From the NCBI RefSeq assembly GCF_024266705.1, contig NZ_CP100756.1:1054001-1118000 (forward strand): a stretch of 64,000 bases of DNA, written 5' to 3'. How positions within the stretch are numbered: position 1 is the stretch's first letter; each line of letters begins with the position of its first letter. The notes beneath the pieces are model-generated. The model did no database searches and was not told where the DNA came from. It saw nothing but the letters and a program-made list of their open reading frames with translations. The DNA comes from Natrinema gelatinilyticum. GTDB taxonomy: Archaea > Halobacteriota > Halobacteria > Halobacteriales > Natrialbaceae. Shown piece by piece: positions 8,875 to 18,492 of this stretch. A program made the translations under genes and the position numbers.

Positions 8875-9376
8875 CTACAGCATGGCGTGTTCTCGAGGAG
8901 ACGGCGCGAATCGCATACCACGGATCGCGTAGTGGGCCAGCGGATAACCGAGGTAATTCTTCGGGTGATGCAACCCGAACGATCTGTTCGCGACACCCTG
9001 CGCACTCGCCTGAAATCGGAGCGCCCGCGCCTCCGTCGTCGTCCGGTTGCCGACGACGCGAGGTACTTCGAGCACCGAGACGTCGCCCGCCGAACTGACA
9101 CCGAGGACGCCGACGTTCAGCTCTCGCGCCAGTGTCCGGTCAGTCTCGGAGACCGAACGCACCGGCGCGGCGAGATATGCCGCATTCGCCTCGTGTAGTC
9201 TGTCGTAGGCCTGGACGATTCCGAGTCGCGTGTCGACGCCGCCACTCGTCTCGCCCTTCGCTTCGACCGCGATCAGCGGCGGTTCGTCGCCGAGACGCTC
9301 GACGGCGAGGAGGTCGGACTCGAGGGAGCGAACCCCGACGAGATCGGGATAGCCACCGCCGATCTCTTCTGGCGAT
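8875..9376 (-). pseudogene. 5'-truncated PD-(D/E)XK nuclease-like gene remnant
   Basis: An open frame runs from just after an in-frame TGA at about 9377-9379 to the TAG at 8875. No ATG or GTG is found until well inside, at the GTG of 9162. The upstream part carries GGYPDLVGV, about 25 residues, then LIAVEAKGE, matching the PD...(E)xK core of restriction-endonuclease-like folds, followed by the helix RLGIVQAYDRLHEANAAYLA. A long C-terminal region with HHPKNYLGY follows. The normal N-terminus is absent, and the next gene's promoter region starts where it should be. I read this as a decayed nuclease-like gene. Confidence 0.5.
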
Positions 9377-9507
9377 CAGGGAAGCCGACGAGTCGAACTT
9401 GGCACAGCACTTATTCCGATTGACATGGTCGCTCCGACCATGCGTTGTCGTGACATTCCGTGGGAACGATGCCCTCGATCGACTGCACCGGCTATCGAGG
9501 TGGCGCG

Positions 9508-11145
9508 ATGAGTTCGAAGACGCGGAGTCGCTGGGGGTGGGGATTCGAAGGCGAGATGATCGACGAGGACGAACTCCGCGAGCGAAAGGCGTATCTGGAG
9601 TCGGCGCTCGGCTTTCCGGAACGCCCCGTTCTCGAGCCCGTCCCGCTGGCCGAGGCGACGATTCCCGACCCGGCGATCGAGATACCGGATCACCTCGCGG
9701 ATTGCTGTTCGTCGGATCGAGCGGTCCGGGCCAGACGGACGTACGGCATGGCCCGTCCGGAGACCATCCGGGCGTTCCACGGCGATTTCACCCCCGCCCC
9801 GGATATCGTCGCCCGTCCGACGACGGACTCCGAGGTCGAGGCGATACTCGCGTGGGCGTCCGAGCAGCACGTCGCCGTTTCGCCAGTGACCGGGGGAACC
9901 GGCGTCGCCGGAGGGACGGGACCACCGTCGGGTGACGTCCGTACTGGATACGCGGGAACGCTCGCGCTCGATCTCCGGGACCTGAATGAGGTCCTCGAGG
10001 TGGACGAGACGTCGCGGACGGCGCTGATCGAGGGCGGAACCCTGGGGCCGGATATCAACGACCAGCTCGACGAGTACGGACTGCACCTCCGCCACTACCC
10101 GCAGTCGTATCGTCTCTCGGGACTCGGCGGATGGATCGCGACGCGATCCGGCGGCCACTACGCCACCAGGTACACCCATATCGACGAGTTCGTCGAGAGC
10201 GTCCGAATGGTCTGTCCGGCGGGCACGTTCGAAACGCAGCGACTCCCTGCCCACGGTGCCGGCCCGGACGCGAACCGGCTCGTCTGTGGCTCTGAGGGGA
10301 GCCTCGGTGTCATCACGCGAGCGTGGATGCAGGTCGAACCGCGACCGGCGTACCGATCGGACGCAGCGGTGTACTTCGACGGGATTCTCGAGGCCGCGAC
10401 GGCGATTCGTAGGATCGTCCAGTCGAAACTGACGCCGGCGAACTGCCGCCTCCACGACCGGGTCGAGACGAGCCTCTACGGGATGGACGACCTCGAACAG
10501 GACCTCGTCGTTCTGGGGTTCGAATCCATCGATCGGCCGACCGACGCGGCCCTCGATCGAGCCCTCGAAATCTGCGAGACGGAAGGCGGGGTCTGTCCGG
10601 ACGGACCGGATCACTACGGTCCCGGCTACGGCCGCGACCGGCCGGACGACAGCGACGTCGCGCGATGGGGCACTGCGTTTCAACTCGGCGCCTCCGGGAG
10701 TACCGACGTTCCGCTTTGCGTCGTCGGCGGAACCGTCGAGACCGCGGTGACGTGGGATCGCTTCCCAAGGTTTCACGAGGCCATGCTCGCGGCCGTCACC
10801 GATGCCGTCGAGTCAGAGTGCGAAATGGGACACGTCTCGACCCGGTTTACACACGTCTATCCGGACGGCCCCGCCGTTTACTACACGTTCCGTGCGCCGG
10901 GAGACCCCGATCCCGACCGACGAATCGAACAGTGGCAGCGGATCAAACGGGCCGGACTCGACACCGTCATGGAATACGACCTGACGCCGACGCACCACCA
11001 CGCCGTCGGTCGGGACCACAGGGAGTGGTACGCGGCGCAGATACCGGAGAACTACGGAACCGCTCTGCGCGCCGTAAAGGGCGTCCTCGACCCGGCGGGC
11101 GTAATGAATCCCGGCGTCCTCGTCGATCCTCCCGAACGCGGGTGA
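9508..11145 (+). CDS. FAD-binding oxidase, alkylglycerone-phosphate synthase/GlcD-like
   Basis: 545 aa from the ATG at 9508, which follows a purine-rich gaggtgg stretch. The N-terminus RWGWGFEG is typical of the alkyl-dihydroxyacetonephosphate synthase-like branch. Residues 105-290 are the FAD_binding_4 (PCMH) domain, with SPVTGGTGVAGGTG as the flavin pyrophosphate loop and SGLGGWIATRSGGH as the second glycine-rich loop. The C-terminal half is the oxidase cap, ending VKGVLDPAGVMNPGVL, the standard GlcD/AGPS tail. It oxidises a 2-hydroxy acid or performs AGPS-like chemistry; the substrate is unknown. A DCC thiol oxidoreductase gene follows 77 bp downstream. Confidence 0.85.
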   Translation: MSSKTRSRWGWGFEGEMIDEDELRERKAYLESALGFPERPVLEPVPLAEATIPDPAIEIPDHLADCCSSDRAVRARRTYGMARPETIRAFHGDFTPAPDIVARPTTDSEVEAILAWASEQHVAVSPVTGGTGVAGGTGPPSGDVRTGYAGTLALDLRDLNEVLEVDETSRTALIEGGTLGPDINDQLDEYGLHLRHYPQSYRLSGLGGWIATRSGGHYATRYTHIDEFVESVRMVCPAGTFETQRLPAHGAGPDANRLVCGSEGSLGVITRAWMQVEPRPAYRSDAAVYFDGILEAATAIRRIVQSKLTPANCRLHDRVETSLYGMDDLEQDLVVLGFESIDRPTDAALDRALEICETEGGVCPDGPDHYGPGYGRDRPDDSDVARWGTAFQLGASGSTDVPLCVVGGTVETAVTWDRFPRFHEAMLAAVTDAVESECEMGHVSTRFTHVYPDGPAVYYTFRAPGDPDPDRRIEQWQRIKRAGLDTVMEYDLTPTHHHAVGRDHREWYAAQIPENYGTALRAVKGVLDPAGVMNPGVLVDPPERG

Positions 11146-11221
11146 GACGGTGAGCCGACCGGTGGGCACCCGATCCGTTCATCGAGTCAGGGGTTTGTGT
11201 CTCGAGTCCGTACGAACACCG

Positions 11222-11608
11222 ATGACAGAAGCGACACTCGTCTACGACGACGACTGTGGGTTCTGTACGTGGTGGGCGGAGTACGTCGACGAGCGAACGG
11301 ACGTGCGTCTCGTCGGGTTCAGCGACCTCGACGGCACCGTTCGCGAGCGACTGCCTGCCGAGTACGAGGACTGTGCACATCTGGTGACCGGAGACGAGGT
11401 ATACTCCTGTGGCGCGTCGATCGAACAGGCGCTGGTCCGCACCGACATCGTTGAGCCCGCCGGGGAAGTCGTCGACTTCCTCCGACAGTTCGACGACTAC
11501 GAACGGTTCCGGAAGCGATTGTACCGCTGGGTCGCGAACAACCGCGACCAGTGGGGCAAACTTTTCTCGAGGAGGCCGCCGGCGCGCCGCGGCTCCGACG
11601 ATACGTGA
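11222..11608 (+). CDS. DCC family (DUF393) thiol-disulfide oxidoreductase-like protein
   Basis: 128 aa from the ATG at 11222. The family's signature is at the N-terminus, VYDDDCGFC, with C12 and C15 forming a thioredoxin-like CxxC. A Leu/Arg-rich C-terminal helix ends the protein. DCC proteins are predicted small cytoplasmic thiol-disulfide oxidoreductases; no partner is established. The gene follows the FAD oxidase on the same strand and may be cotranscribed with it. Confidence 0.85.
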   Translation: MTEATLVYDDDCGFCTWWAEYVDERTDVRLVGFSDLDGTVRERLPAEYEDCAHLVTGDEVYSCGASIEQALVRTDIVEPAGEVVDFLRQFDDYERFRKRLYRWVANNRDQWGKLFSRRPPARRGSDDT

Positions 11609-11642
11609 CCGGCCCGTTCGCACGAGCCTGTTCGTCACGGAT

Positions 11643-11684
11643 ACGGGCCCATCGGGCTGTTCGCTGACGGGCCCATCGGGCTGT
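11643..11684. repeat. Two 18-bp direct repeats, period 24
   Basis: The sequence acgggcccatcgggctgt occurs at 11643-11660 and again at 11667-11684. Each copy contains the palindromic core gggccc and can form a small hairpin. The pair lies between the DCC gene and the response-regulator gene and may act as a terminator or be a local duplication. Confidence 0.6.
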
Positions 11685-11775
11685 GAGAACGGTCCGATAC
11701 TCGACCCTTGAAATAGCCGGGAGACCCCAAACACGTAGGAGTGATCGTTACGCGCCTGACGCGAGAACGAACAGT

Positions 11776-12228
11776 ATGAGTGATACCACCCCCGAAGAAC
11801 CGATAGATCTCCTGCTCGTCGAGGACAATCCCGGTGACGTTCGTCTCACCGAAGAGGCGTTCAAATCGACGGACAGCGAGATTGAATTCCACACCATTAG
11901 CGATGGAGCGGAGGCCGCGAAGTGCGTTCACCGGCTTCACTCGGAGGGATCGGAGAGCGATCTCGATCTCGTTCTCCTCGATTTGAACCTCCCGCAGACC
12001 AACGGGTTCGCGGTTCTCGATGCGCTCGACGAGGAGTTCGACTACCCGCCGCCACCCGTGCTTATTCTCTCCAGTTCGGAGACCGAAGAGGACATCATCA
12101 AGAGTTACGAAAAGAACGCGAACGCATACCTCACGAAGCCAGACGGCCCGATGGAATTCGATTCGATGGCGCAGGCGATCGAAGACTTCTGGATCGAGAC
12201 GGCACGTCACCCGCCAGCACCCATGTAA
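11776..12228 (+). CDS. Stand-alone response regulator receiver protein (Rcp1-like)
   Basis: 150 aa and a single receiver domain without an output domain. The acidic pair E16-D17 (LLVEDNPGD), phosphoacceptor D69 (LLDLNLPQ), the Ser patch near 100 (LILSSSE) and K121 (YLTKP) are all present. The VEDNPGD start and the LPQTNG loop are typical of Rcp1-type regulators that pair with phytochrome-like or PAS histidine kinases, abundant in haloarchaea. No kinase gene is adjacent, so the partner is elsewhere. The ATG at 11776 is preferred because the domain begins ten residues later. Confidence 0.88.
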   Translation: MSDTTPEEPIDLLLVEDNPGDVRLTEEAFKSTDSEIEFHTISDGAEAAKCVHRLHSEGSESDLDLVLLDLNLPQTNGFAVLDALDEEFDYPPPPVLILSSSETEEDIIKSYEKNANAYLTKPDGPMEFDSMAQAIEDFWIETARHPPAPM

Positions 12229-12501
12229 GCGCCATCCGCAACCCGGAACCCGTGAGCGCAGCCGGTCGGAACCGAACTCGCTGTACGTCCGATCATGCGG
12301 GCAGCTGACGCCGCCCTGACTCCGACTTTCGGAAGTGACGGACTGTGGACTGCAGATTGAAAGCTGCGGACCGCGGACCGTGGGTATCACTCGCCCTCGA
12401 GCGAACGCGCCGCATCGTCGCGGCCGCCGCTGCGATCCGGACGGACGATTTGGGCGGCAGAGAGGGGGGACCGGGCATCGAGAGGCGACGCGTGCGAACG
12501 G

Positions 12502-13742
12502 CTACTCGCTATCGGACAGATACCGCAACGCACCCCCGGCGACCGTGACGACGACCCCTCCCGAGGCCAGGACGAGGAGTCCGGAACTGTACGACCCGGT
12601 GACGTCACGAAGCGTGCCGACGAGCACCGGGCCGAGGAAGCCCCCGATCTCGCCGACGGCAAAGATGAACCCGACGGCCGTCCCGGTCAGCCGCGCGCCG
12701 ATTCCCTCAAGGTCTGGTGGGATGGCCCGGACGAGCGGAGAAAGCCCGCCGACGCCGAATCCGGTGACCAATACGCTACCGACGAGCAAGGGGCCGATGT
12801 CGCTGGCGAGAACACCAGAGACGCCGACAGTGGCGACGACTCCGCAGACCATCAGGGCCGTTTGACGCGCGCCGATCGGTCTGCGACTGCGGGAACGACG
12901 AGGACGCCGACGACGTTGGCTACGACGAGTAGGCTCGTCGTCCGACCGGCCTGATCCGCCGAGTATCCGCGGGCCTCGAGCAGGGTGGGGAGCCACCCCT
13001 GCATCCCGTGAGCGATCAACAGGTACATCGTCCCCACGACGACCACGAGCTGCAGCTCCCGATGGGTGAGAACCAGTTTGAGGTCCCGGCGAACGGCAGC
13101 GGGGGTAATCGACGAAGCGGCCGCCTCGGCGTCGTTGGCTGCGCGATTTCGGGCGTCGATGCGGAGCCGACGCGCGGCGACGAACCACAGGAGGCCATAC
13201 CCGATGGCAACGATCCCGCTCCAGAAGAAGAGGGCGCGCCATCCTCCGAGCAGCGGACCCAGAATCGGCCGACCGACGGCGAAGGCGCTCGCCGTTCCCG
13301 CAGACGCCCCTACCAGATAGATCGAGGACGGAAGCCGGTTTCGGCGGGCGGGAACAGCACCGAGACGAGTTTCGGCAACCCGAACGTGATTGCCGTCGCG
13401 CCGACGCTGATCAGTAGCGTCGCTACTCGTAAGTAGCGACGGAAATCCGACCGCGAAGCTTCGGCCGATCTGGGCGACACCGTAAATCAGAACGCCAGCC
13501 GCGAGGCTCCGGCCGGGCCCGACTCGATCGACGACCATCCCTGAGGCCAGCGCGATCGGGATGTAGGTCAGCGAGACCGCTCCCGCGACCACCCCAGCCT
13601 GCGTGCCCGAGAGCCCGAGTTCGTCGATTATCGTGGAGAGATACGCCGGTAGCGAAAACCAGATGAACATCAAGCAGGTGTAACCGAGCGTCCCGACCAC
13701 GACGGTCCCGTACGCCCGTCGCCGATCCATCCGTCCAGTCAT
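12502..13742 (-). pseudogene. MFS transporter gene broken by three frame changes
   Basis: The pieces give a complete 12-helix major facilitator, but in three frame steps. It starts at 13742 or 13730 (MDRRRAYGTVVVGTLGY). Near 13420 one extra base changes the frame: dropping a T restores SLLRVATLLISVGA. Near 13340 one base is missing, and the frame returns at LPSSIYLVGASAG. Near 12870 a CG dinucleotide is repeated once too often, and the frame moves to RQTALMVCGVVA and runs to the stop at 12502. Hydrophobic helices and glycine-rich MFS loops (ASGMVVDRVGPGR) are intact otherwise. Either the gene is dead or the assembly has errors here. Confidence 0.75.
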
Positions 13743-13852
13743 CCGTCCGTGGATGGGCAGCGGTGGGCCGAGTATCTTCGCGTCGCGGTAGCCTCTCACG
13801 GAGAGAGCCGGGGTGGGGGAAACCTTTCTATCGTGGCGTAGTCGATCGTCCC

Positions 13853-14371
13853 GTGACACCGGCAGAACGGGCGTTTCTCGAACGCGGTCGTGTCGCCGCG
13901 TTAGCGACTGTCGACGGCAACGGACGACCGCACGCGGTGCCGATCTGTTACGCGCTCCTCGAGCGCGAGGACGTGATCGATTCAACGAACGCGACCGATC
14001 CGACGGACGGAACGGAACTCGTCTCAGCGATCGACGAGAAGCCGAAAACGACGAGCGCTCTACAGCGAGTGCGGAACGTGAGAGTGAACCCGCACGTGAC
14101 GGTGCTGGTCGACCGATACCGCGCGGACTGGTCGCGCCTCGCGTGGGTCCAGGTCCGCGGTCGAGCACGGATCGTAGAGCCCGAGACCGCGGCGAATTCC
14201 GCCGCCGATGCTGTGATGCGAGAGCCGGCCGATTCGGCGCTGCACGACGCCGCCGTGGCCGCGCTCGAGACGAAGTACGATCAGTACGCGGCGCACGACC
14301 TCGGCGACCGGCCGATCGTCTCGATTCGTGCGGACCGGACTGTCTCGTGGGGCGCGCTCGAGTCGGACTGA
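13853..14371 (+). CDS. PPOX-class F420-dependent oxidoreductase (TIGR03668-like)
   Basis: 172 aa from the GTG at 13853. A pyridoxamine-oxidase-like split barrel begins at once: FLERGRVAALATVDGNGRPHAVPICYAL, a layout characteristic of the F420-binding PPOX group. A conserved helix (KPKTTSALQRVRNVRVNP) and the strand-rich end RPIVSIRADRTVSWGA follow. Residues 38-48 carry an unusual Thr/Asp-rich insertion (STNATDPTDGT). The likely cofactor is coenzyme F420 or FMN, and the substrate is not known. It starts divergently from the broken MFS gene. Confidence 0.75.
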   Translation: MTPAERAFLERGRVAALATVDGNGRPHAVPICYALLEREDVIDSTNATDPTDGTELVSAIDEKPKTTSALQRVRNVRVNPHVTVLVDRYRADWSRLAWVQVRGRARIVEPETAANSAADAVMREPADSALHDAAVAALETKYDQYAAHDLGDRPIVSIRADRTVSWGALESD

Positions 14372-14411
14372 TGCCGAACGCGGTGACGGGCGACTCGACA
14401 GTCGGGAGTTC

Positions 14412-16973
14412 TCACTCCCCGACGAGTGACCGCTCCGCGTTTCCGACGATGAGCAGGGCTCCCGCCACGACGGCGACGGTCGTCACGAGCGGGTTTACGA
14501 TTCCGAGAACGGCGGCGGGGATCGCGAGTGCGTTGTAGACGAACGCGAGCCCGACGTTCTGCCTGATGCGCGTTCGGGCCGCAGTCGCCAGCGCGAACGC
14601 CCGCTCGACTGCGGCGAGGTCGTCGTCGGCGATGGCGACGTCTGCCGCATCGGCGGCGAGCGCGGTACCGCTTCCCAACGAGATACCGAGATCCGCCGCA
14701 GCGAGCGCGGGCGCGTCGTTGGTCCCATCACCGACCATCGCAACCCGGTTGTCGGCCCGCATCCGCCTGACGGCCGCAGTCTTTCCCTCCGGCGAGACGC
14801 CGGCGAAGACGTGATCGACGCCCGGATGCCGATCGAAGACGTCGGCGGCCGTCCCATCGTCGCCGGTCAGCACCACGACGTCGATTCCGTCTTCGTCCAG
14901 CGCCGCAACGGTCTCGTCCCAGGCCTCGCGGGGGTCGTCGCCGACGATGACGACTCCCTCCGCCTTGCCGTCCCGGCCGACGACGACCGGCAATCGACCG
15001 GCCGCTCGAGCGGCGTCGATCCGCTCGCAGAGCGCGTCGCCGAGCGTCCAATTGCGGTCCCGGAAGAGGTCGGGGTGGCCGACGAGCACCGTCCGGCCGT
15101 CGACGGAACCCTCTACACCCGTCGCGTGAGTGTGAAAGTCTCGAACGTCCATCCCGCTGGACGCGGCCGAACCGCCGTCCGCGCGAGTCGTATCGTGCGG
15201 GCCGCCGTCACCGTCACGGTCACTCCCTCTCTTCCGATCGCGCTCCGCATCGGCCTCGAAGGCGGCTGCGATCGCAGCCGCCGCCGGATGGGCCGCACGC
15301 CGCTCGAGGGCCGCAGCGGCCTCGAGCAACTCGTCCGGCGCGTCGGCCTCATGGACGGTCATCTCGCCGCTGGTGAGCGTTCCGGTCTTGTCGAACACGA
15401 CGACGTCGATGGCGCGCAGGCGCTCGAAGATCGTCTCGTCGAAGACGACGACCCCACGCTCTAAGGCTTCCTGCAGGCTCGTCGCGACGGTGTACGGCGT
15501 CGCGAAGCCGAGCGCCCACGGACTCGCAACCATGAACGTCATGAAGACGGCCATCACGACGCTCTGTACGCTCGGATCGGCCAGGATCGTGATCGCGCCG
15601 ACGAGGACGGCGGCGGCGAGAACGATCGGGACGATAACCGCGGCGACTTCGTTCGCTCGGCGCGTGATACCGTGGTCCGCGCTCTGGACGTTCCAGACCA
15701 CCTGCGTCAGTTGCTCGATGCTGCTGGTCGTCCGCTCTCCGACGTCGACGATCGCTGCGTCGGTCGTGACGACCGAGCCGCCGACGACCTCGTCACCCGC
15801 GCGTTTCGTAACCGGGAGCGACTCCCCCGTCACCACGGCCTCGTCGACCGCACACTCGCCTTCGGAAAGCGTCCCGTCGACGGGAATGCGCTCGCCCTCG
15901 CGGACGAGTACCTGATCGCCCGACTCGAGGTCCGAGACGGGAAGTTCGGTCGTCGACCCGTCCGAGGCGTACAGTCGGGCCGTGTCGACCTGTGAGACGG
16001 TGAGGTCGGTCAGTCGATCCGTCGCGCGTCGTTTGACCGTCGTCTCGTAGTACGTGGCGCCCATCACGATCGAGGCGACGACGACCGTCAGATCGAAGTA
16101 GAGATGTGTTCCGCCGAGACCGGTGGTGATGACGCTATAGAGGTACGCGCTGACGATGGTAAGCGCCGCGAGCAGATCCGTCGTCGGTCGCCGAAGTTCC
16201 AGGCTGACGAAGGCCCCCCGCAAGAGCGGGCCGCCGGTCAGGTAGAGGATCGCCCCTGTCAACACGACGAACAGGGGAAGGTACAACGTCCCGCTGAAGC
16301 CGGTGAACGCGTTCTCGAAGTGCGAGATCGCGCCCCAGTCGGTAAACGACGTCAAAAACATCGGATAGAGAATCGCGACAAACGGAAGCAGGAGGAACGA
16401 TCCGAAGACGACTCCGACCACGTACCGCATCTCGAGCATGTCGTCGGCGCGGCGCTTTCGGAGGCCGGACATCTCGCGGGAGCGCCGCGTCCCGCCCGTC
16501 CCCTCGTCGGCGGTCGCGTCCTCCCGTAAGTAGGCCGTGTAGCCGAGCGTACTCAGCGCGTTCTGGAGCGCCCTCGCCGTGATCCGGTCGGGATCGTGAT
16601 CGACGCGGATCGTCTCCGTGACGTAACTTGCTTCGGCCTCGACGACGCCGTCACGATCCTCGGCGACGGATTCGAGGAACGCCTCGCAGGTCGCCGAGTG
16701 CATGCCGTCGACCCGGACGAACGTGCGGACCGCTCCGTCGAGTTCGACCCGCCGCTCGTCGTCCGCACTCCCGGTCGAACCCGGATCGGCGGTGGAGGAC
16801 ACGAGTTCGGTTCCGTCGTCGCTCACGCCGTACTCTACAGCGACGTCCCGGCAGCCGGTCGAACAGAAGTCGTCCGACATCGACCCGCCGTCCTGCTGGG
16901 ACAGCGTCGCCCCGCATAGCCGACAGCGGTCTGGCCGGTCGCTCCCTTTGCGTCGATCGCTCACAATCGCCAC
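14412..16973 (-). CDS. P1B-type heavy-metal P-type ATPase with atypical metal site
   Basis: 853 aa from GTG 16973 (GTG 16964 is also possible). Residues 17-41 form a small treble-clef site with C17, C20, C37 and C41. Residues 84-150 are an HMA-like fold whose metal motif is degenerate: GMHSATC keeps only one Cys. Eight membrane segments follow. The core ATPase motifs are intact: TGES (382-385), DKTGTLT (528-534), an HP pair and [10 protein letters not shown]. The ion-selecting motif in the sixth helix is SPW (484-486) instead of CPC, and the last two helices lack the usual MSSxxVxxNS block. Export is likely but the metal is uncertain. Confidence 0.85.
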   Translation of the reverse strand: MAIVSDRRKGSDRPDRCRLCGATLSQQDGGSMSDDFCSTGCRDVAVEYGVSDDGTELVSSTADPGSTGSADDERRVELDGAVRTFVRVDGMHSATCEAFLESVAEDRDGVVEAEASYVTETIRVDHDPDRITARALQNALSTLGYTAYLREDATADEGTGGTRRSREMSGLRKRRADDMLEMRYVVGVVFGSFLLLPFVAILYPMFLTSFTDWGAISHFENAFTGFSGTLYLPLFVVLTGAILYLTGGPLLRGAFVSLELRRPTTDLLAALTIVSAYLYSVITTGLGGTHLYFDLTVVVASIVMGATYYETTVKRRATDRLTDLTVSQVDTARLYASDGSTTELPVSDLESGDQVLVREGERIPVDGTLSEGECAVDEAVVTGESLPVTKRAGDEVVGGSVVTTDAAIVDVGERTTSSIEQLTQVVWNVQSADHGITRRANEVAAVIVPIVLAAAVLVGAITILADPSVQSVVMAVFMTFMVASPWALGFATPYTVATSLQEALERGVVVFDETIFERLRAIDVVVFDKTGTLTSGEMTVHEADAPDELLEAAAALERRAAHPAAAAIAAAFEADAERDRKRGSDRDGDGGPHDTTRADGGSAASSGMDVRDFHTHATGVEGSVDGRTVLVGHPDLFRDRNWTLGDALCERIDAARAAGRLPVVVGRDGKAEGVVIVGDDPREAWDETVAALDEDGIDVVVLTGDDGTAADVFDRHPGVDHVFAGVSPEGKTAAVRRMRADNRVAMVGDGTNDAPALAAADLGISLGSGTALAADAADVAIADDDLAAVERAFALATAARTRIRQNVGLAFVYNALAIPAAVLGIVNPLVTTVAVVAGALLIVGNAERSLVGE

Positions 16974-17043
16974 TGCGGGTTCGACGGCAATAACGGTGAC
17001 CGATCCGACCGATCGCCGGCAGGAACGCGAGGGACGGCCGCCG

Positions 17044-18210
17044 TCACGTCGTATCTAGATCGAGTCGCGAGAACGTCCACGCATCGATCGGACTGGATTC
17101 GAGGCCGAGACCCTCCCCAAGATCGCGTGCGAGGAGGGTCCGTGACGTCGGTCGAACCAGCGCCGACAGCGGCAGTCGGGTATCCGGGTAGAACCGGAAT
17201 CGAAGCGGTGACGGCATCGTCTCACCGAACGCGGTGAGATAGCGGCGGTCGGCGTAGTCGTCGACCGCCGCTACGAGGAGGCGGTTGAGCGCCGGCTGTT
17301 CGGGCTCGATCGTCCGTGGGAGCGTCTCGACGATTCGGGCGCGATCGGTGCCGGTCGAGACGACGAGCGCGGCGACCGGATCGCCGTCCCGTCGAGCAAC
17401 GTAGGTCAGATACGTGCGAGCCGGATTGGCGAACCGCCAGCGGTAAAACTCTGCCGTCCTGTTCGTGTGAATCTCGTCGGGAATCGACCGCCGATAGATC
17501 GCCGCGAGCGTCTCAGCCGGTGGCGTCTCGTAGTATTCGATACCTAGCTCGTCATCGGAGTCCACGAACAACCGGTCACCGGCACGATGGGCACACGTAA
17601 TCGTTCCCTCGAGCGTCTCCGTGAGCCCGTTGCTCGAGCGACCGGGTTCGGTCGGCCGCTGGTCGCTGATCGGCCCCGCTTTGATGGGGCGTCCGTCCGT
17701 GGCGGCTGCCGACGGGCCATCAACAGTCCGCTCCTCGAAGGCGTCGACGGGGTTCTGCGGCCGATAGTAGGCGGGGACGGTTCCGATTTTCTGCCAGCCG
17801 TATGCGAGGTTCCCAGGCAACGAGTTCTCGTTTGGGAAATTGAAGAAAAACGACGGTGGGCCGTCCGTGTAGCGCTCGATCGCTCGCTCGTTCATGCGAC
17901 CGAACACACCGCGTTCGCGGTGGTCCGGGTGAACCATCGTATCGCAGGGCTGAAACGCGGTCCGGACGATTCCGCCGAGGGCCATCTCCTGGGCGAAGAA
18001 CGACCGGAAGCCGATCGGATCGCCGTCGACGGTCGCGACGATAATCGGGACGTGATCGACGTACGGGTTCTCGCGGAACTTCCAGCGGAACCACCCGGGG
18101 CTTCTGACGTGACCGAACACCGTTTCGTACAGCGACAGGAACGCCGCTCGATCGTCGGACTCGAACGCCCGAACGGTGTACTGTGACGCCGTGCGTGGAG
18201 GTGCGTTCAT
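17044..18210 (-). CDS. GNAT family N-acetyltransferase with two acyltransferase-like halves
   Basis: 388 aa from the ATG at 18210. The first half is a GNAT fold ([18 protein letters not shown], then [20 protein letters not shown], the acetyl-CoA loop with its R/G-rich turn). The second half has [18 protein letters not shown] and further strands, resembling the double-GNAT proteins seen near polysaccharide and lipid-glycan genes. [10 protein letters not shown] near residue 50 and the RWRFANP repeat in the second half support an internal duplication. The acceptor is unknown. No operon partner is evident. Confidence 0.8.
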   Translation of the reverse strand: MNAPPRTASQYTVRAFESDDRAAFLSLYETVFGHVRSPGWFRWKFRENPYVDHVPIIVATVDGDPIGFRSFFAQEMALGGIVRTAFQPCDTMVHPDHRERGVFGRMNERAIERYTDGPPSFFFNFPNENSLPGNLAYGWQKIGTVPAYYRPQNPVDAFEERTVDGPSAAATDGRPIKAGPISDQRPTEPGRSSNGLTETLEGTITCAHRAGDRLFVDSDDELGIEYYETPPAETLAAIYRRSIPDEIHTNRTAEFYRWRFANPARTYLTYVARRDGDPVAALVVSTGTDRARIVETLPRTIEPEQPALNRLLVAAVDDYADRRYLTAFGETMPSPLRFRFYPDTRLPLSALVRPTSRTLLARDLGEGLGLESSPIDAWTFSRLDLDTT

Positions 18211-18492
18211 GGTCAGGAACGACTCACGCCCGAGTTCGGGGCGAACTCGAGACGCCCCGCTGTGTGGTCGTGAGTAGTAGTAGTTCGTTCGAAGGCGGAA
18301 TACTGGTTCGCCTTGAATACGCCCATTTCGACAGGTTGACAAACCCCTCGGCGTAGAAAACTGTCGAGCGAGCACATTTGCGTGTGGGTCTCCGCTGGTT
18401 CGCTTTTCTGACTCATCGAGAACGACACGAGACGCGGAACAGCGACCTCTCACGAAAAATCCGCTCGTGCTGACCGGCCTCCGCGTGCCGGG
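18211..18492. other. Intergenic region, no gene seen
   Basis: This spans the promoter side of the GNAT gene and the 3' side of the beta-propeller gene's neighbour. It is fairly AT-rich around 18290-18370. I see no supported ORF. Confidence 0.45.

Noticed and set aside
9376..10776. 466-codon minus-strand ORF
   Set aside because: It lies opposite the well supported FAD-oxidase gene and is Arg-rich with no family features.
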